NCBI RefSeq assembly: GCF_020075495.1
Contig: NZ_JABYQT010000001.1
Coordinates: forward strand, 496,001-560,000
Direction: 5' to 3'
Origin: Vreelandella aquamarina
GTDB lineage: Bacteria > Pseudomonadota > Gammaproteobacteria > Pseudomonadales > Halomonadaceae
Length of the DNA: 64,000 nt
In this document: positions 42,474-52,514 of the stretch, one piece after another
Numbering within the stretch: position 1 is the first letter of the stretch
Layout: each line of letters starts with the position of its first letter
Program-made: the position numbers and the translations under genes
Notes under the pieces: generated by a model
Database searches by the model: none
The model's input: only the letters and a program-made list of their open reading frames with translations
Told to the model about the DNA's origin: nothing

Positions 42474-43946
42474 CTACTTGCCGCGACAACGTGTCAAGCC
42501 AAGCCCTGGCAGCAGCATGAGTCCGGCCAGCAGCCACGCAGGCCAGCTGCCAGTGCGAGTGAACGGCGTCGAACCCTGCATGGCATAGAACTCGCCCACC
42601 AGCGAGGTGGTTTCAAACTGTGGCGCCTGTGCGGTGATGCGGCCCTGATCATCGATGATCGCGGTGATGCCGTTGCTGGTGGCACGTATCACATAGCGGC
42701 CATTTTCGAGTGCCCTCAGCCGCGCCATCTGCAAATGTTGATGAGGGCCAAGAGAGGCGCCAAACCAGGTGTCGTTGGAAACGGTGAGCAGAACGTCGCT
42801 CTGCTCGGCGCGGCGTGCGACCAGCTGCGGGTAGATGATCTCGTAGCAGATCGCATTGCCAAGGCTTATGCCTGCAGCCTGCATGGGTGGCTGCTCATGA
42901 GCGCCCTTGGTGAAGCTCGACATGGGCAGGTCGAAGAAGTCGATGGCCCCGCGCAGCACGCTCTCGAGCGGCAGGTACTCGCCAAACGGTACCAGGTGCT
43001 CTTTCTGGTAGCTGCCTTCGACACTGCCCACACCGATCACGCCGTTGTAATAGCGGTTGGCCTCGTCCAACTGCACGATTCCCGTTACCAGCGCCACACC
43101 GGGCGGCAGGTTGGCCTGTACGCGTTCGAGCACCGGGCGAGCCTGAGTTTCCATCATCGGCAGCGCGGTTTCCGGCCAGATGATGATATCGGCCTCATCG
43201 GCAACCTCGGCGGTCAGGCGGCTGTAAGTGTTGGCGGCGATGCGCTGGCCATCCGAGGTCCATTTCAGCAGCTGAGGTAGATTGCCCTGCAAAAGCGCCA
43301 CGCGAGTGGACGTCGTGGCCTGGGTCGTCCACTGCTGGGGAAGAGCCAGCGGAACAAGCCAGATGGCTGCGAGCGGTGCCACTGCCCACCACTGGCGGCG
43401 CATGATGAGTTCAGCGGCCAGCGTACCGCTGAGCACCACCAGCAGCGAAAGCAGGTAAACGCCACCAACCGGCGCCCAGCTGGCAAGCGGCGAGTCAACG
43501 TAGCCCGAGCCCAGCAGAAGCCACGGGAAACCGGTAAACAGGTAGGTACGCAGCACCTCGCCCAGCACCCACGCACCAGCGAAGCTCAAGAGCGCAAGCC
43601 GCGCGCCGAAGAAACGCCGGTAGAGCCAGAAGGTGCCGGCATAGAAAAGCGCCAGCACGGCCACGAACAACCCGGTCAAGAACACCGCCAGCGGCACGCC
43701 GGTATAGCCGTAGTCATGAATCGAGACATACACCCAGGAGGCACCGCTGGCAAACAGGGCCAGCCCGTAAAGCCAGCCCTTGAGGGCCGCCTGGGCCGGG
43801 GTCAGGGTGTGCAGGCCCACATACAGCAGGGCAATGGCCACCGGGCCAAGCCACCACAGCTCGAAGGGGGAGGCGGTAAGCGTGGTAAAGCCACCCGCGA
43901 CGAGCGCCAGCAGCAGTTGAAGCAGGAAAACAGGCGTCGGCGCCAT
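42474..43946 (-). CDS. lnt: Apolipoprotein N-acyltransferase
   Basis: 490 residues: six or seven N-terminal membrane segments, then a nitrilase domain with the Glu (W-P-E-T-A-L-P), Lys (Y-Q-K-E-H-L-V-P-F-G-E-Y-L-P) and Cys (N-A-I-C-Y-E-I-I-Y-P) triad. A final membrane helix closes the protein. It adds the third acyl chain to lipoproteins. It lies 41 bp from corC in the miaB-ybeZ-ybeY-corC-lnt order. Confidence 0.96.
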   Translation of the reverse strand: MAPTPVFLLQLLLALVAGGFTTLTASPFELWWLGPVAIALLYVGLHTLTPAQAALKGWLYGLALFASGASWVYVSIHDYGYTGVPLAVFLTGLFVAVLALFYAGTFWLYRRFFGARLALLSFAGAWVLGEVLRTYLFTGFPWLLLGSGYVDSPLASWAPVGGVYLLSLLVVLSGTLAAELIMRRQWWAVAPLAAIWLVPLALPQQWTTQATTSTRVALLQGNLPQLLKWTSDGQRIAANTYSRLTAEVADEADIIIWPETALPMMETQARPVLERVQANLPPGVALVTGIVQLDEANRYYNGVIGVGSVEGSYQKEHLVPFGEYLPLESVLRGAIDFFDLPMSSFTKGAHEQPPMQAAGISLGNAICYEIIYPQLVARRAEQSDVLLTVSNDTWFGASLGPHQHLQMARLRALENGRYVIRATSNGITAIIDDQGRITAQAPQFETTSLVGEFYAMQGSTPFTRTGSWPAWLLAGLMLLPGLGLTRCRGK

Positions 43947-43987
43947 GGCGATATCCTATCGGCAGGTCGTGGTCGGCAAGGTCTGGG

Positions 43988-44872
43988 CTAGTCGCTTTCC
44001 GGCTCGTCGCCTTCGGCATCGCTGTCGCGGTAGGCTTCCAGCAGGCGAATGCGCCGGTTGTCGGCATTGAGCACCACAAAGCGCCAGCCGCCAAAGCGGG
44101 TATGTTCACCGCGGCCGGGCAGGTGGCCAAACTGCTGCATCACCAGGCCTCCCACGGTGTCGAATTCATCATCGGAGAACTCGGTTGCGAAGCGGTCGTT
44201 GAAGTCTTCGATGGGGGTGAGGGCACGTATGGCGAAGTGGCCGTTGTCCAGCGTGCGGATATCGTCCTCTTCGTCGGTATCATGCTCGTCTTCGATGTCG
44301 CCGACAATCTGCTCGAGAATGTCTTCGATGGTAATGATGCCGGCCGTGCCGCCGTACTCATCCACCACGATTGCCATATGGTTATGCGTATCGCGGAACT
44401 CCTTGAGCAGGCTGTTGAGCCGCTTGGATTCCGGGATGAACATGGCCGGACGCAGCACGTCGTCGAGCTTGAACGCATCGCGTCTCTCCTGGGTCTGGGA
44501 GAGCAGCGGCAGCAGATCCTTGACCAGCAGGATGCCTTTTACGTCATCCAGGTTTTCGCCGATCACCGGGTAGCGTGAGTGGCCGGTTTCCTGAATGAGC
44601 GGCAGATAGCCGTCACTGGTCTGGTCCAGAGCAATGGCCGAGACCTGGGAGCGTGGTATGAGTACCTCGCGCACCTGCTGGTCGCTGATTTCAAGCGCCC
44701 CTTCGATGATCATGATGGCGTCCTGATCGAGCTTCAACTTGCCTGCCGTATGGCGCAAGAACGTCATCAGCTCGTCGCGCGAGCTGGGTTCGTCGGAGTC
44801 ACCGGTTAAGGCGCCAAAGAGTTTCTCGAGCCAGGATTTTTGATTGGGGGTGCTCGATCGGTCTTCGCTCAT
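43988..44872 (-). CDS. corC: CorC/HlyC family CBS-domain protein
   Basis: 294 residues. Two CBS domains (about 70-190, including V-R-E-V-L-I-P-R-S-Q and V-D-E-Y-G-G-T-A-G-I-I-T-I-E-D) are followed by the CorC_HlyC transporter-associated domain (V-G-G-L-V-M-Q-Q-F-G-H-L-P). No membrane DUF21 domain, so this is the soluble CorC. It is linked to Mg2+/Co2+ efflux and to membrane integrity through the neighbouring lnt. Confidence 0.95.
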   Translation of the reverse strand: MSEDRSSTPNQKSWLEKLFGALTGDSDEPSSRDELMTFLRHTAGKLKLDQDAIMIIEGALEISDQQVREVLIPRSQVSAIALDQTSDGYLPLIQETGHSRYPVIGENLDDVKGILLVKDLLPLLSQTQERRDAFKLDDVLRPAMFIPESKRLNSLLKEFRDTHNHMAIVVDEYGGTAGIITIEDILEQIVGDIEDEHDTDEEDDIRTLDNGHFAIRALTPIEDFNDRFATEFSDDEFDTVGGLVMQQFGHLPGRGEHTRFGGWRFVVLNADNRRIRLLEAYRDSDAEGDEPESD

Positions 44873-45032
44873 GCGTCAAATCTCTTGTTTACTGGGCAAG
44901 CACGTGTCTTCACGTGCAAGGGCAGGCGGTTTGCCAACCAGCGTTTTACTAACAAACGTTTACTAGCCAACATTTCAGCACTGACACGAAGCGTTATACC
45001 AGTCGCGCCGGGTCAATGTAACGGCTTTTGGC
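44873..45032. other. corC-ybeY gap with hairpin and degenerate repeat
   Basis: A perfect 7-bp hairpin GCACGTG-TCTT-CACGTGC (44900-44917) without a T-tract. Two imperfect cgtttactaacaaa-like copies lie around 44942-44970. No ORF. The gap is unusual in an otherwise tight operon and may hold an internal promoter or processing site. Confidence 0.4.
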
Positions 45033-45494
45033 TCAAATATGATAAGGATCAGGAATATCGAACTCGGCCAGAAGTCTACGTTCGAGCTGCTCCATGGCCT
45101 CGGCTTCCTGCTCTTCGATATGATCGTAACCCATCAGGTGAAGCGTGCCGTGAACCACCATGTGCGCATAGTGGTTGACCAGAGGCTTTTGCTGCTCGCA
45201 GGCTTCCCGTGCGACTACTGCGTGGCAGATGACCAGATCACCCAGCAGCGGCAGCGTGATGCCGGGCGGGCTTTCGAACGGAAACGACAGCACGTTGGTC
45301 GGCTTGTCCTTGCCGCGATAGTCGCGGTTGAGCGTCTGGCTTTCCTGTTCATCGACAAAGCGGATGGTCAGCTCATCGCGTTCATCGTCCGGGTGATGGG
45401 AAAACACGCAGCCCACCCAGTGGGTGAGCTGTTCAAGGGTCGGAAGCGTGGGTTCATCGATCGCCGCCTGACGATCAATCACGATATCGCTCAT
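45033..45494 (-). CDS. ybeY: Endoribonuclease / rRNA maturation factor YbeY
   Basis: 153 residues. The metal-binding H-G-x-L-H-L-x-G-Y-D-H motif is present (about residues 114-124), as are [16 protein letters not shown]. It acts in 16S rRNA 3'-end maturation and ribosome quality control. It overlaps ybeZ by 4 bp (ATGA), so the two are coupled. Confidence 0.96.
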   Translation of the reverse strand: MSDIVIDRQAAIDEPTLPTLEQLTHWVGCVFSHHPDDERDELTIRFVDEQESQTLNRDYRGKDKPTNVLSFPFESPPGITLPLLGDLVICHAVVAREACEQQKPLVNHYAHMVVHGTLHLMGYDHIEEQEAEAMEQLERRLLAEFDIPDPYHI

Positions 45495-46570
45495 CGCGAC
45501 GAGTCTCCTTGGCGCATCTGGGATTGAATGCGCGCCTCACGCTCTTGCTGGCGCGCTTCCCGGCGGGCGCGCTCTTCGACTTCCTGCTGCGACTCGAACT
45601 CGTCGTAGGCTTCGATGATGCGCTGTACCAGAGGGTGGCGTACCACGTCCTTGGCGGCAAAGTGGGTCACCCCGATACCGGGTGTATCCTTGAGAACGTC
45701 CAGCACCTGGGACAAGCCCGAACGCTGCCCGCGCGGCAGATCGACCTGGGTGATGTCGCCAGTGATGACCGCCGTCGAACCAAAGCCGATCCGGGTCAGG
45801 AACATCTTCATCTGCTCCGGCGTGGTGTTCTGGCTCTCATCGAGAATGATGTAGGAGTTGTTGAGTGTACGCCCGCGCATGTAGGCAAGCGGAGCAATCT
45901 CGATCACCTGACGCTCGATCAGCTTGGCCACCTGCTCGAAGCCGATCATTTCATACAGCGCGTCGTACAACGGGCGCAGGTAGGGGTCGATCTTCTGCGC
46001 CAGGTCACCGGGCAGAAAGCCAAGCTTCTCGCCGGCTTCCACCGCCGGGCGCACCAGAAGGATACGGCGCACTTCCTGCTGGTTGAGCGCCTCGACCGCC
46101 GCCGCCACCGCCAGGTACGTCTTGCCGGTACCCGCCGGGCCAATGCCGAAGTTGATATCGTGTTCGCGAATGCTGGTCACGTAGCGCTGCTGGTTGAGGC
46201 CACGGGGCTTGATCATGGTGCGCGGCGTGCGCATGACCACGTCACCGCTACCGCCTTCGCCATCCTCTTCTTCTTCCAGCGCTTCAAGGCCGGATTCCTG
46301 AAGAAACAGGTGAACGGTATCGGCGGAAAGCTCGCTTGCCGCGGTTTCCCGATAAAGGTGTTCGAGTACGTTAGCCGCTGCCTTGATGCGGTTGGCCGCC
46401 CCGGCAAGCTGGAAGATGTTGCCGCGATTGCGCAACGTCACATCCAGCCGGCTTTCAATCAACTTCAAGTGCTCGTCCTGCTGGCCGCAAAGACTCGCCA
46501 GACGCTGCGGGTCATTGGGTTCAAGGCTTAGGGTAATGATGCGATTGGCCTGAGATGATGGCTGGCTCAA
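45491..46570 (-). CDS. ybeZ: PhoH-like ATPase YbeZ
   Basis: 359 residues. Walker [12 protein letters not shown] (about 145), Walker B region [12 protein letters not shown], and an N-terminal KH-like part. The C-terminal tail is a charged helix ([12 protein letters not shown]). YbeZ partners with YbeY in rRNA processing. Translationally coupled to ybeY. Confidence 0.96.
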   Translation of the reverse strand: MSQPSSQANRIITLSLEPNDPQRLASLCGQQDEHLKLIESRLDVTLRNRGNIFQLAGAANRIKAAANVLEHLYRETAASELSADTVHLFLQESGLEALEEEEDGEGGSGDVVMRTPRTMIKPRGLNQQRYVTSIREHDINFGIGPAGTGKTYLAVAAAVEALNQQEVRRILLVRPAVEAGEKLGFLPGDLAQKIDPYLRPLYDALYEMIGFEQVAKLIERQVIEIAPLAYMRGRTLNNSYIILDESQNTTPEQMKMFLTRIGFGSTAVITGDITQVDLPRGQRSGLSQVLDVLKDTPGIGVTHFAAKDVVRHPLVQRIIEAYDEFESQQEVEERARREARQQEREARIQSQMRQGDSSR

Positions 46571-46657
46571 GAGTAGGAAACCCGTCAGTTGATGTATGTA
46601 GCTCTCAGCTTACTGCCCCGAACGGGGTCGGGGCAATTACCTGGGATAAGAGAGCGT

Positions 46658-48001
46658 TCAATAACGCTCTGCAGAGGCCAGCTCACCGCGCAGCGAGTTG
46701 GGGAAGGCTTCCGTGATGTCGATATCCACGAAGTAGCCGATCAGCTCGGTAGGATTGGACGCACGGAAGTTAACCACCCGGTTGTTCTCGGTACGCCCTG
46801 AGAGCAGGCCGGGGTCCTTGGGCGAGAAGCCGGTGACCAGAATGCGCTGGGTGGTGCCCACCATGCGCCGGCTGATCTGCGCGACGTTCTGCAGAATACG
46901 GTCCTGAAGAATCGCCAGGCGCTGCTTCTTGACGCTTTCTGGCGTGTCATCCGGCAGCGACGCCGCCGGGGTGCCGGGGCGCGCCGAGTAGACAAAGCTG
47001 AACGAGTGATCGAAGCCGATCCGGTGGATCAGATCCATGGTGGCTTCGAAATCCTCCTCGGTTTCACCGGGGAAGCCGATGATGAAGTCAGACGAGAAGC
47101 TGATGTCCGGCCGGTTGGCGCGGATGCGCTCCATCTTCTCGATGTACTCTTCTGCCGTATGGCCACGCTTCATGGCGCTCAGAATGCGATCAGAACCTGA
47201 CTGCACCGGCAGGTGCAGGTGGCTGACCAGCTCCGGGATATCGGCGTAGGCATCCACCAGGCTGTCGGTAAACTCGACCGGGTGTGAGGTGGTAAAGCGT
47301 ACGCGGTCGATGCCGTCCACGGCGGCCACACAGGCAATCAGCTCGGCAAGGTCGATCTCGTCGCCATCTTCGTTGTCGCCGCGGTAGGCGTTGACGTTCT
47401 GGCCCAGCAGGTTGATCTCGCGCACACCCTGGTCGGCCAGGTGCATGACCTCGTCCATCACCTTCTCGAACGGACGCGAGACCTCTTCACCGCGGGTGTA
47501 GGGCACCACGCAGAAGGTACAGTACTTCGAGCAGCCTTCCATGACGGAAACGAACGCGGTCGCGCCATCGGAAGTGGGCTGGGGCAGGTGGTCGAACTTC
47601 TCGATTTCCGGAAAGGTGACGTCGACCGCTGCAATCTGGTTGCTGCGCTTGGCATCCAGCATGGAAGGTACGCGGTGCAGGGTCTGCGGCCCGAACACCA
47701 TGTCGACGAACGGCGCACGCTTGCGCAGCGCTTCGCCTTCCTGGCTCGCCACGCAGCCGCCAACGCCGATCACGAGGTCAGGATTGGCATCCTTGAGCTT
47801 TTTCCAGCGCCCCAGCTGGTGGAATACCTTCTCCTGGGCCTTTTCACGAATCGAGCAGGTGTTGAGAAGGATGACATCGGCCTCCTTCTCGTTGTCGGTC
47901 AGTTCAAGCTGGTGAGATTCGCCGAGCAGATCCGCCATGCGGGAGGAGTCGTACTCGTTCATTTGGCAGCCGTGCGTTTTGATGAAGAGCTTCTTCGCCA
48001 T
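46658..48001 (-). CDS. miaB: tRNA-2-methylthio-N6-dimethylallyladenosine synthase
   Basis: 447 residues. Three N-terminal Cys ([21 protein letters not shown]) bind the auxiliary [4Fe-4S] cluster. The radical-[11 protein letters not shown] binds the second. A C-terminal TRAM domain ends the protein. It methylthiolates i6A37 of tRNAs reading U-starting codons. Confidence 0.97.
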   Translation of the reverse strand: MAKKLFIKTHGCQMNEYDSSRMADLLGESHQLELTDNEKEADVILLNTCSIREKAQEKVFHQLGRWKKLKDANPDLVIGVGGCVASQEGEALRKRAPFVDMVFGPQTLHRVPSMLDAKRSNQIAAVDVTFPEIEKFDHLPQPTSDGATAFVSVMEGCSKYCTFCVVPYTRGEEVSRPFEKVMDEVMHLADQGVREINLLGQNVNAYRGDNEDGDEIDLAELIACVAAVDGIDRVRFTTSHPVEFTDSLVDAYADIPELVSHLHLPVQSGSDRILSAMKRGHTAEEYIEKMERIRANRPDISFSSDFIIGFPGETEEDFEATMDLIHRIGFDHSFSFVYSARPGTPAASLPDDTPESVKKQRLAILQDRILQNVAQISRRMVGTTQRILVTGFSPKDPGLLSGRTENNRVVNFRASNPTELIGYFVDIDITEAFPNSLRGELASAERY

Positions 48002-48136
48002 CGGTACCTGTCATCTATGGGTCGTCGGGGGACGAGGGATGAATGAAGTGTCGGGTCGTGGGCATTACCACGTTTGGATGACGCCTATTATACGGGCACA
48101 ACAAACCCGGGGCTAGCATTCGCCCTTAATCGATAC

Positions 48137-48164
48137 TTGACCTGCGCGTTTCTATGAGTATACT
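48137..48164 (+). promoter_or_regulatory. Promoter of the tRNA-Asn cluster
   Basis: TTGACC, a 16-bp spacer, TATACT, then acgcaccg: a stable-RNA-type promoter like those at 10739 and 17268. Confidence 0.78.
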
Positions 48165-48184
48165 ACGCACCGTGTTTGAGCAGT

Positions 48185-48260
48185 TCCTCGATAGCTCAGT
48201 TGGTAGAGCAAATGACTGTTAATCATTGGGTCGCAGGTTCGAGTCCTGCTCGAGGAGCCA
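48185..48260 (+). tRNA. tRNA-Asn (GTT), copy 1
   Basis: 76 nt with CCA. Acceptor TCCTCGA/TCGAGGA, anticodon loop CTGTTAA (GTT). Confidence 0.97.
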
Positions 48261-48307
48261 ACACGCCGCGTGGTGGCTCTGCTTGAAACACGATAGCTGA
48301 AGGTTGT

Positions 48308-48383
48308 TCCTCGATAGCTCAGTTGGTAGAGCAAATGACTGTTAATCATTGGGTCACAGGTTCGAGTCCTGTTCGAGGAGCCA
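48308..48383 (+). tRNA. tRNA-Asn (GTT), copy 2
   Basis: 76 nt with CCA. T-stem changes (ACAGG/CCTGT) and an acceptor-side G-T differ from the other copies but keep pairing. Confidence 0.96.
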
Positions 48384-48437
48384 AGCTATACCTACTTTTA
48401 CTACCTGCTCGGTCAGCCGTTTCAGGTAGCGCATGAT

Positions 48438-48513
48438 TCCTCGATAGCTCAGTTGGTAGAGCAAATGACTGTTAATCATTGGGTCGCAGGTTCGAGTCCT
48501 GCTCGAGGAGCCA
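48438..48513 (+). tRNA. tRNA-Asn (GTT), copy 3
   Basis: 76 nt with CCA, identical to copy 1. The 48514-48739 gap after it holds no gene or clear terminator that I can support. Confidence 0.97.
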
Positions 48514-48739
48514 TCTCTCTATTTTCCCTCTGTTTTCAAGGCTAGTGCCAAGTTTGGCTGACGGTTGATGCCGGCAGTATCCGTGCGTTTTATCCTGTTG
48601 CCCGCTGCTTGATGCATTCGGGTGTTTTGGCGTGTCTGGAATTTCTGCCAATCAGCGCGGAAATCATGGCTATGCCTGCTTCCCGCGCTGGTCGACGTGT
48701 TGCGCCTCGTTCTATGTCGATCTTTTCTTGGCTATCGCG

Positions 48740-50500
48740 TCACTCCGTGGCCACCAGCCAGCGCGCCGCGTAGGGTGGAAGAGTTTCATCCACGTTCGGG
48801 TCGCCTGGGTCGAGCGAGCGCCAGCGGTGCTGCTCAAGTGCTTGAGTAACGGCCTCGCCCGCCTCGCTTAACGGCAGAGGAGTGTCGGTCACGTTGTAAA
48901 GTGCAAGCAGTCTGCGCCCGTCGGCCAGTGGGCCGCGCTCGATGGCCAGAAGCTGCGGCGGCGAGACCAGTACGCGCTGCGCGGCACTGGGGTGAAAGCA
49001 GGGCTCCTGGCGGCGCTGCTCCAGCCGTCGGCATAGTGCGTGAAAGATATAGTGGGTCGGGTTGGCCGTGTTATCCAGTAGCAGGTCTAGCTCGCTGCGC
49101 TGCCAGCGCCGCCGGTTGATCGAGCGTAGCCGCCCGCTGCGCTCGACGCCTTCCACATCGTTGAGCGTACTGGTCAGCGTATGGATATAGAGTGCCGGGA
49201 TGCCCTGCAGGCTCAGCATGATGGCCTGGCTGCACAGAAAGCGGGCAACCTGCCACGGGTCTGGCCCGCGGCGAGTGCCGCGCATGGCCTCGAACCAGGT
49301 GATATTGATCTCGTAGGGCGTGTCGCTGCCATCGGCGTTGCTGCGCATGCTGACGAAACCGCCAAAGCGATGCATCAGCTCCAGCAGCGCGTCGCGTTCA
49401 TGATCCGGCAGCAGCCCCTCCAGCGGACGTACGCCGATGCCATCGTGGCTCGCGGTAAAGTTCAGGTAGGTGCAGTGCCTGGGCAGTACCGGCAGGCTCG
49501 AAAGCCAGGCTTGGATGGTGTTGGACTCGCCCCGCGTCAGGGTGTGCAGTAAAAGCGGTGGAAGGGTGAACTGATAGACCATGTGAGCTTCGTCGGGCGG
49601 GCCGTCTGGCAGCCGCTCGAGCCCGAAGTAGCTGAGGTTCTCCTCATGGGGCACATTGGTTTCGGTCACCAGCAGGGTTCCCGGAGCCACGTGATCCACG
49701 ATGGCGCGCAGCAGACGTACCACGGTGTGGGTTTCGGGCAGGTGAATGCAGGAAGTGCCCAGCCGTTTCCACAGGAATGCCACGGCATCCAGGCGGATCA
49801 TGCGCGCTCCCTGTTCGAGATAGAACAGCAAGATGCCCACGAACTCGAGCAGCACGTCCGGGTTTTCAAAGTTCAGGTCGAGCTGGTCTTCCGAAAAGGT
49901 CGCCCACAGATGGCGGGTACCCCGGCGCGTGGATACCGGCACCAGCAGCGGACTGCTGCGCGGGCGGGTCACGGCAGAAACGTCCGTTTCCGGATCGACT
50001 TCGATAAAGTAGTCACGGCCTGGCTGGCTGCCGCTCAGATAGTCGACAAACCAAAGCGACTCGCGGGAGACGTGGTTGAGTACCAGGTCGGCCATCACGT
50101 CGTAGTGGCTGGCCAGCGCCTGGATATGCTGCCAGTCGCCAAGCTCGGGGTTGACTTCGCGGTAGTGAATGACCGAGAAGCCGTCATCGCTGCTCCAGGG
50201 AAAGAAGGGCAGCACGTGAACGCCACTGATGCGATCCTGCAAGCGCGTCTGGAGGAAATCATCGAGCACGGCCAGTGGCGGGGTGTCGGCATCGATGATG
50301 GAGTCGCCATAGCAGATCAGCCACTGGTCCTGTTCGCTCCAGGCGGGTGCCTGGAGCGTGCTGGCAGCAGATGTGCCGGGTGCCGGGGTGGATGAGCGAA
50401 AATGCTCGAGATGCTGCTGCAAACGGCGCATGACCTCATCGGCCCTGGGGCCGTAGAGATGGGTCAGGTAGCCATGAACCTTCTTTTCGAACGTTGCCAT
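48740..50500 (-). CDS. GH13_18-type sugar phosphorylase (sucrose / glucosylglycerate phosphorylase family)
   Basis: 586 residues. The GH13 order is clear: D-L-V-L-N-H-V-S (region I), M-I-R-L-D-A-V-A (nucleophile Asp), L-L-V-T-E-T-N-V-P-H (acid/base Glu), A-S-H-D-G-I-G-V-R-P (third Asp). The D-x-G-x-x-V-R-P-type loop and G-S-D-T-P-Y-E-I-N indicate the phosphorylase subfamily rather than an amylase. Products could be glucose-1-phosphate from sucrose, glucosylglycerate or glucosylglycerol; the last two are compatible solutes, apt for a halophile. No sugar transporter is adjacent. ATG 50500 has GGAG at 6 bp. Confidence 0.85.
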   Translation of the reverse strand: MATFEKKVHGYLTHLYGPRADEVMRRLQQHLEHFRSSTPAPGTSAASTLQAPAWSEQDQWLICYGDSIIDADTPPLAVLDDFLQTRLQDRISGVHVLPFFPWSSDDGFSVIHYREVNPELGDWQHIQALASHYDVMADLVLNHVSRESLWFVDYLSGSQPGRDYFIEVDPETDVSAVTRPRSSPLLVPVSTRRGTRHLWATFSEDQLDLNFENPDVLLEFVGILLFYLEQGARMIRLDAVAFLWKRLGTSCIHLPETHTVVRLLRAIVDHVAPGTLLVTETNVPHEENLSYFGLERLPDGPPDEAHMVYQFTLPPLLLHTLTRGESNTIQAWLSSLPVLPRHCTYLNFTASHDGIGVRPLEGLLPDHERDALLELMHRFGGFVSMRSNADGSDTPYEINITWFEAMRGTRRGPDPWQVARFLCSQAIMLSLQGIPALYIHTLTSTLNDVEGVERSGRLRSINRRRWQRSELDLLLDNTANPTHYIFHALCRRLEQRRQEPCFHPSAAQRVLVSPPQLLAIERGPLADGRRLLALYNVTDTPLPLSEAGEAVTQALEQHRWRSLDPGDPNVDETLPPYAARWLVATE

Positions 50501-50750
50501 GCAGGTCTCCTCATCAGCCGTCAGTATTGCGCGTTTCATGGTGCGTGCATCATGGTACGTGCATCGAATAAATGCAGCTTGTGTGCCAAATCGTTACAAT
50601 GCAGGGTTAATACCGCGTTTAACCCCCTTCAGGCATGTGAACGTGTGTCTGGCAAGTGAGTTGAAGCGCTTGGAAACAGTGAGTGAGAACAGGTTATAAC
50701 ATGCTTATTCGTGCAGCTTACAGCACGGGCTGACAACAGGGTTGACCGCT

Positions 50751-51251
50751 ATGCATTGCCCTTTTTGTGGTGCGAACGATACACGAGTGACCGATTCGCG
50801 ACTGGTGGCGGAAGGTGATCAGGTGCGTCGGCGTCGCCAGTGCGCCAGCTGCCACGAGCGCTTCACGACCTATGAAACCGCCGAACTCTTGATGCCCCGT
50901 GTGGTGAAGTCCGACGGTTCACGGGAAAGTTTCAACGAAGCCAAGCTGCGTGACGGTATGGTGCGGGCGTTGGAGAAGCGCCCGGTCAGCGCCGAGGCCA
51001 TCGAAGCCGCCGTCGAGCGGATTCGCCAGACGTTGCGTGCCCGAGGCGACCGCGAGATCAACGCGCGCGATATCGGTGAATCGGTCATGCAGGCATTGAA
51101 AAATCTGGATCAGGTGGCCTATATCCGGTTTGCCTCGGTATATCGCAAGTTCCAGGACCTGGATGAGTTTCGTGCCGAAATCGACCGGCTCTCCCAGGAG
51201 CCTGCGCATCTGTCGGCTGCCATGCAAAAGGAGCCGCCCCATGAGTCGTGA
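50751..51251 (+). CDS. nrdR: Transcriptional repressor NrdR
   Basis: 166 residues. The zinc ribbon (C-P-F-C-G and C-A-S-C) is followed by the ATP-cone ([11 protein letters not shown]). It senses ATP/dATP and represses ribonucleotide reductase genes. ATG 50751 begins M-H-C-P-F-C-G as in orthologues. It overlaps ribD by 11 bp. Confidence 0.97.
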   Translation: MHCPFCGANDTRVTDSRLVAEGDQVRRRRQCASCHERFTTYETAELLMPRVVKSDGSRESFNEAKLRDGMVRALEKRPVSAEAIEAAVERIRQTLRARGDREINARDIGESVMQALKNLDQVAYIRFASVYRKFQDLDEFRAEIDRLSQEPAHLSAAMQKEPPHES

Positions 51252-52401
51252 GGCCGCGTTCAGCGAAGCGGATCACCGCCATATGGCGCGGGCGTTGATG
51301 CTTGCCCGTCAAGGGCTTTATACCACCGACCCCAATCCGCGGGTTGGCTGCGTGATCGTCCAGCATCCCCCCGGACAGCCGGAGCGAGTAGTGGGCGAGG
51401 GGTACCATTTGCGCGCTGGCGAGCCGCATGCCGAAATTCATGCGCTGAGCGCTGCCGGTGAGCATGCCAAGGGCGCGACCGCCTATGTGACCCTCGAGCC
51501 GTGCTCGCACACTGGCCGAACGGGCCCCTGCGCTGTTGCGCTCCTGGACGCCCAGGTGGCGCGGGTAGTCGTTGCCATGGTGGACCCGAACCCCCGGGTG
51601 AGCGGTCGAGGCATCGAGATACTTCGGGCAGCGGGAATCGACGTCAGTGTAGGGCTTCTGGAACAGGACGCGCGCGCCTTGAACCCGGGGTTCATCGCCC
51701 GCATGCAGCACAAGCGGCCCTTCGTGCGCCTCAAGATGGCCATGAGCCTGGATGGCCGCACGGCCATGGGGTCGGGCGAGTCACAGTGGATAACCGGCCC
51801 GGAGGCGCGCCGCCACGTTCAGCGCCTGCGGGCGCGCTCAAGCGCCATTCTGAGCGGCGTCGAGTCCATCATCATGGACGATTCACGCCTGACCCTGCGT
51901 GCCGAGCAGCTGCAGCTGGATAATGCGGACAGCGTCGTGCTGCGCCAGCCGCTGCGGGTGATTCTGGATACTCGGCTGCGCCTGCCGCTTGCCGCTGCCT
52001 GCCTGCGCGAACCCGGTCGCACGCTGGTCATGACCACGCCGGATCACTCACCGGAAAAGCGCGCCAAACTGACCGCCGCCGGCGCCGACATACAGGTCTT
52101 CGAGCCTGGCCCGGACGGGCGCCTGCCGCTCGAGGAGTTGCTTGGCTGGCTGGCCGAGCATGAGCAGGTCAATGAACTGCTGGTGGAAACCGGTGCGACC
52201 CTGGCGGGCGCCCTGCTGGATGCGCGCCTGGTGGACGAACTGCAGCTTTTTGTCGCGCCGACCCTGCTGGGGGGTGAGGCCAGGCCGCTCTTTGCACTGC
52301 CTGGGCTTTCGCGGATGGCCGACCAGCGGCGTCTGGCGATTCACGACATGCGTGCAGTAGGCCGCGACTGGCGTATTATCGCCACCCTGCAGCCTGACTA
52401 G
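51241..52401 (+). CDS. ribD: Bifunctional riboflavin deaminase/reductase
   Basis: 386 residues. The deaminase domain has H-A-E and [11 protein letters not shown] zinc motifs; the reductase domain starts at about 150 ([14 protein letters not shown]). It performs steps 2 and 3 of riboflavin synthesis. ATG 51241 lies inside the nrdR end; the frame is open further 5' but only overlaps nrdR. Repeats follow the stop. Confidence 0.96.
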   Translation: MSREAAFSEADHRHMARALMLARQGLYTTDPNPRVGCVIVQHPPGQPERVVGEGYHLRAGEPHAEIHALSAAGEHAKGATAYVTLEPCSHTGRTGPCAVALLDAQVARVVVAMVDPNPRVSGRGIEILRAAGIDVSVGLLEQDARALNPGFIARMQHKRPFVRLKMAMSLDGRTAMGSGESQWITGPEARRHVQRLRARSSAILSGVESIIMDDSRLTLRAEQLQLDNADSVVLRQPLRVILDTRLRLPLAAACLREPGRTLVMTTPDHSPEKRAKLTAAGADIQVFEPGPDGRLPLEELLGWLAEHEQVNELLVETGATLAGALLDARLVDELQLFVAPTLLGGEARPLFALPGLSRMADQRRLAIHDMRAVGRDWRIIATLQPD

Positions 52402-52427
52402 CGCACGCAGCGATAGCAGGGTACTCT

Positions 52428-52480
52428 GTCGTCAATTTCGGGTCGTCAAATTCGGGGCGTCAAATTAGGGTCGTCGATTT
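52428..52480. repeat. About 3.5 tandem 14-15 bp repeats between ribD and ribB
   Basis: The units are 52428-52441, 52442-52456, 52457-52470 and a partial 52471-52480, all built on gtcgtcaaattcggg. The array lies 26 bp after the ribD stop. It is not an FMN riboswitch: the conserved RFN segments are absent. Confidence 0.85.
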
Positions 52481-52514
52481 CACCGACCGTGTGAATACAT
52501 ATTTGGGAGATTTC

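Noticed and set aside
44900..44917. Hairpin in the corC-ybeY gap as a terminator
   Set aside because: No T-tract on either strand, and the operon order suggests continuous transcription.
45509..46531. 340-residue plus-strand ORF
   Set aside because: Antisense to ybeZ, whose Walker motifs are intact.
52402..52514. Possible FMN riboswitch before ribB
   Set aside because: The conserved RFN helices are absent; the sequence is a short tandem repeat.
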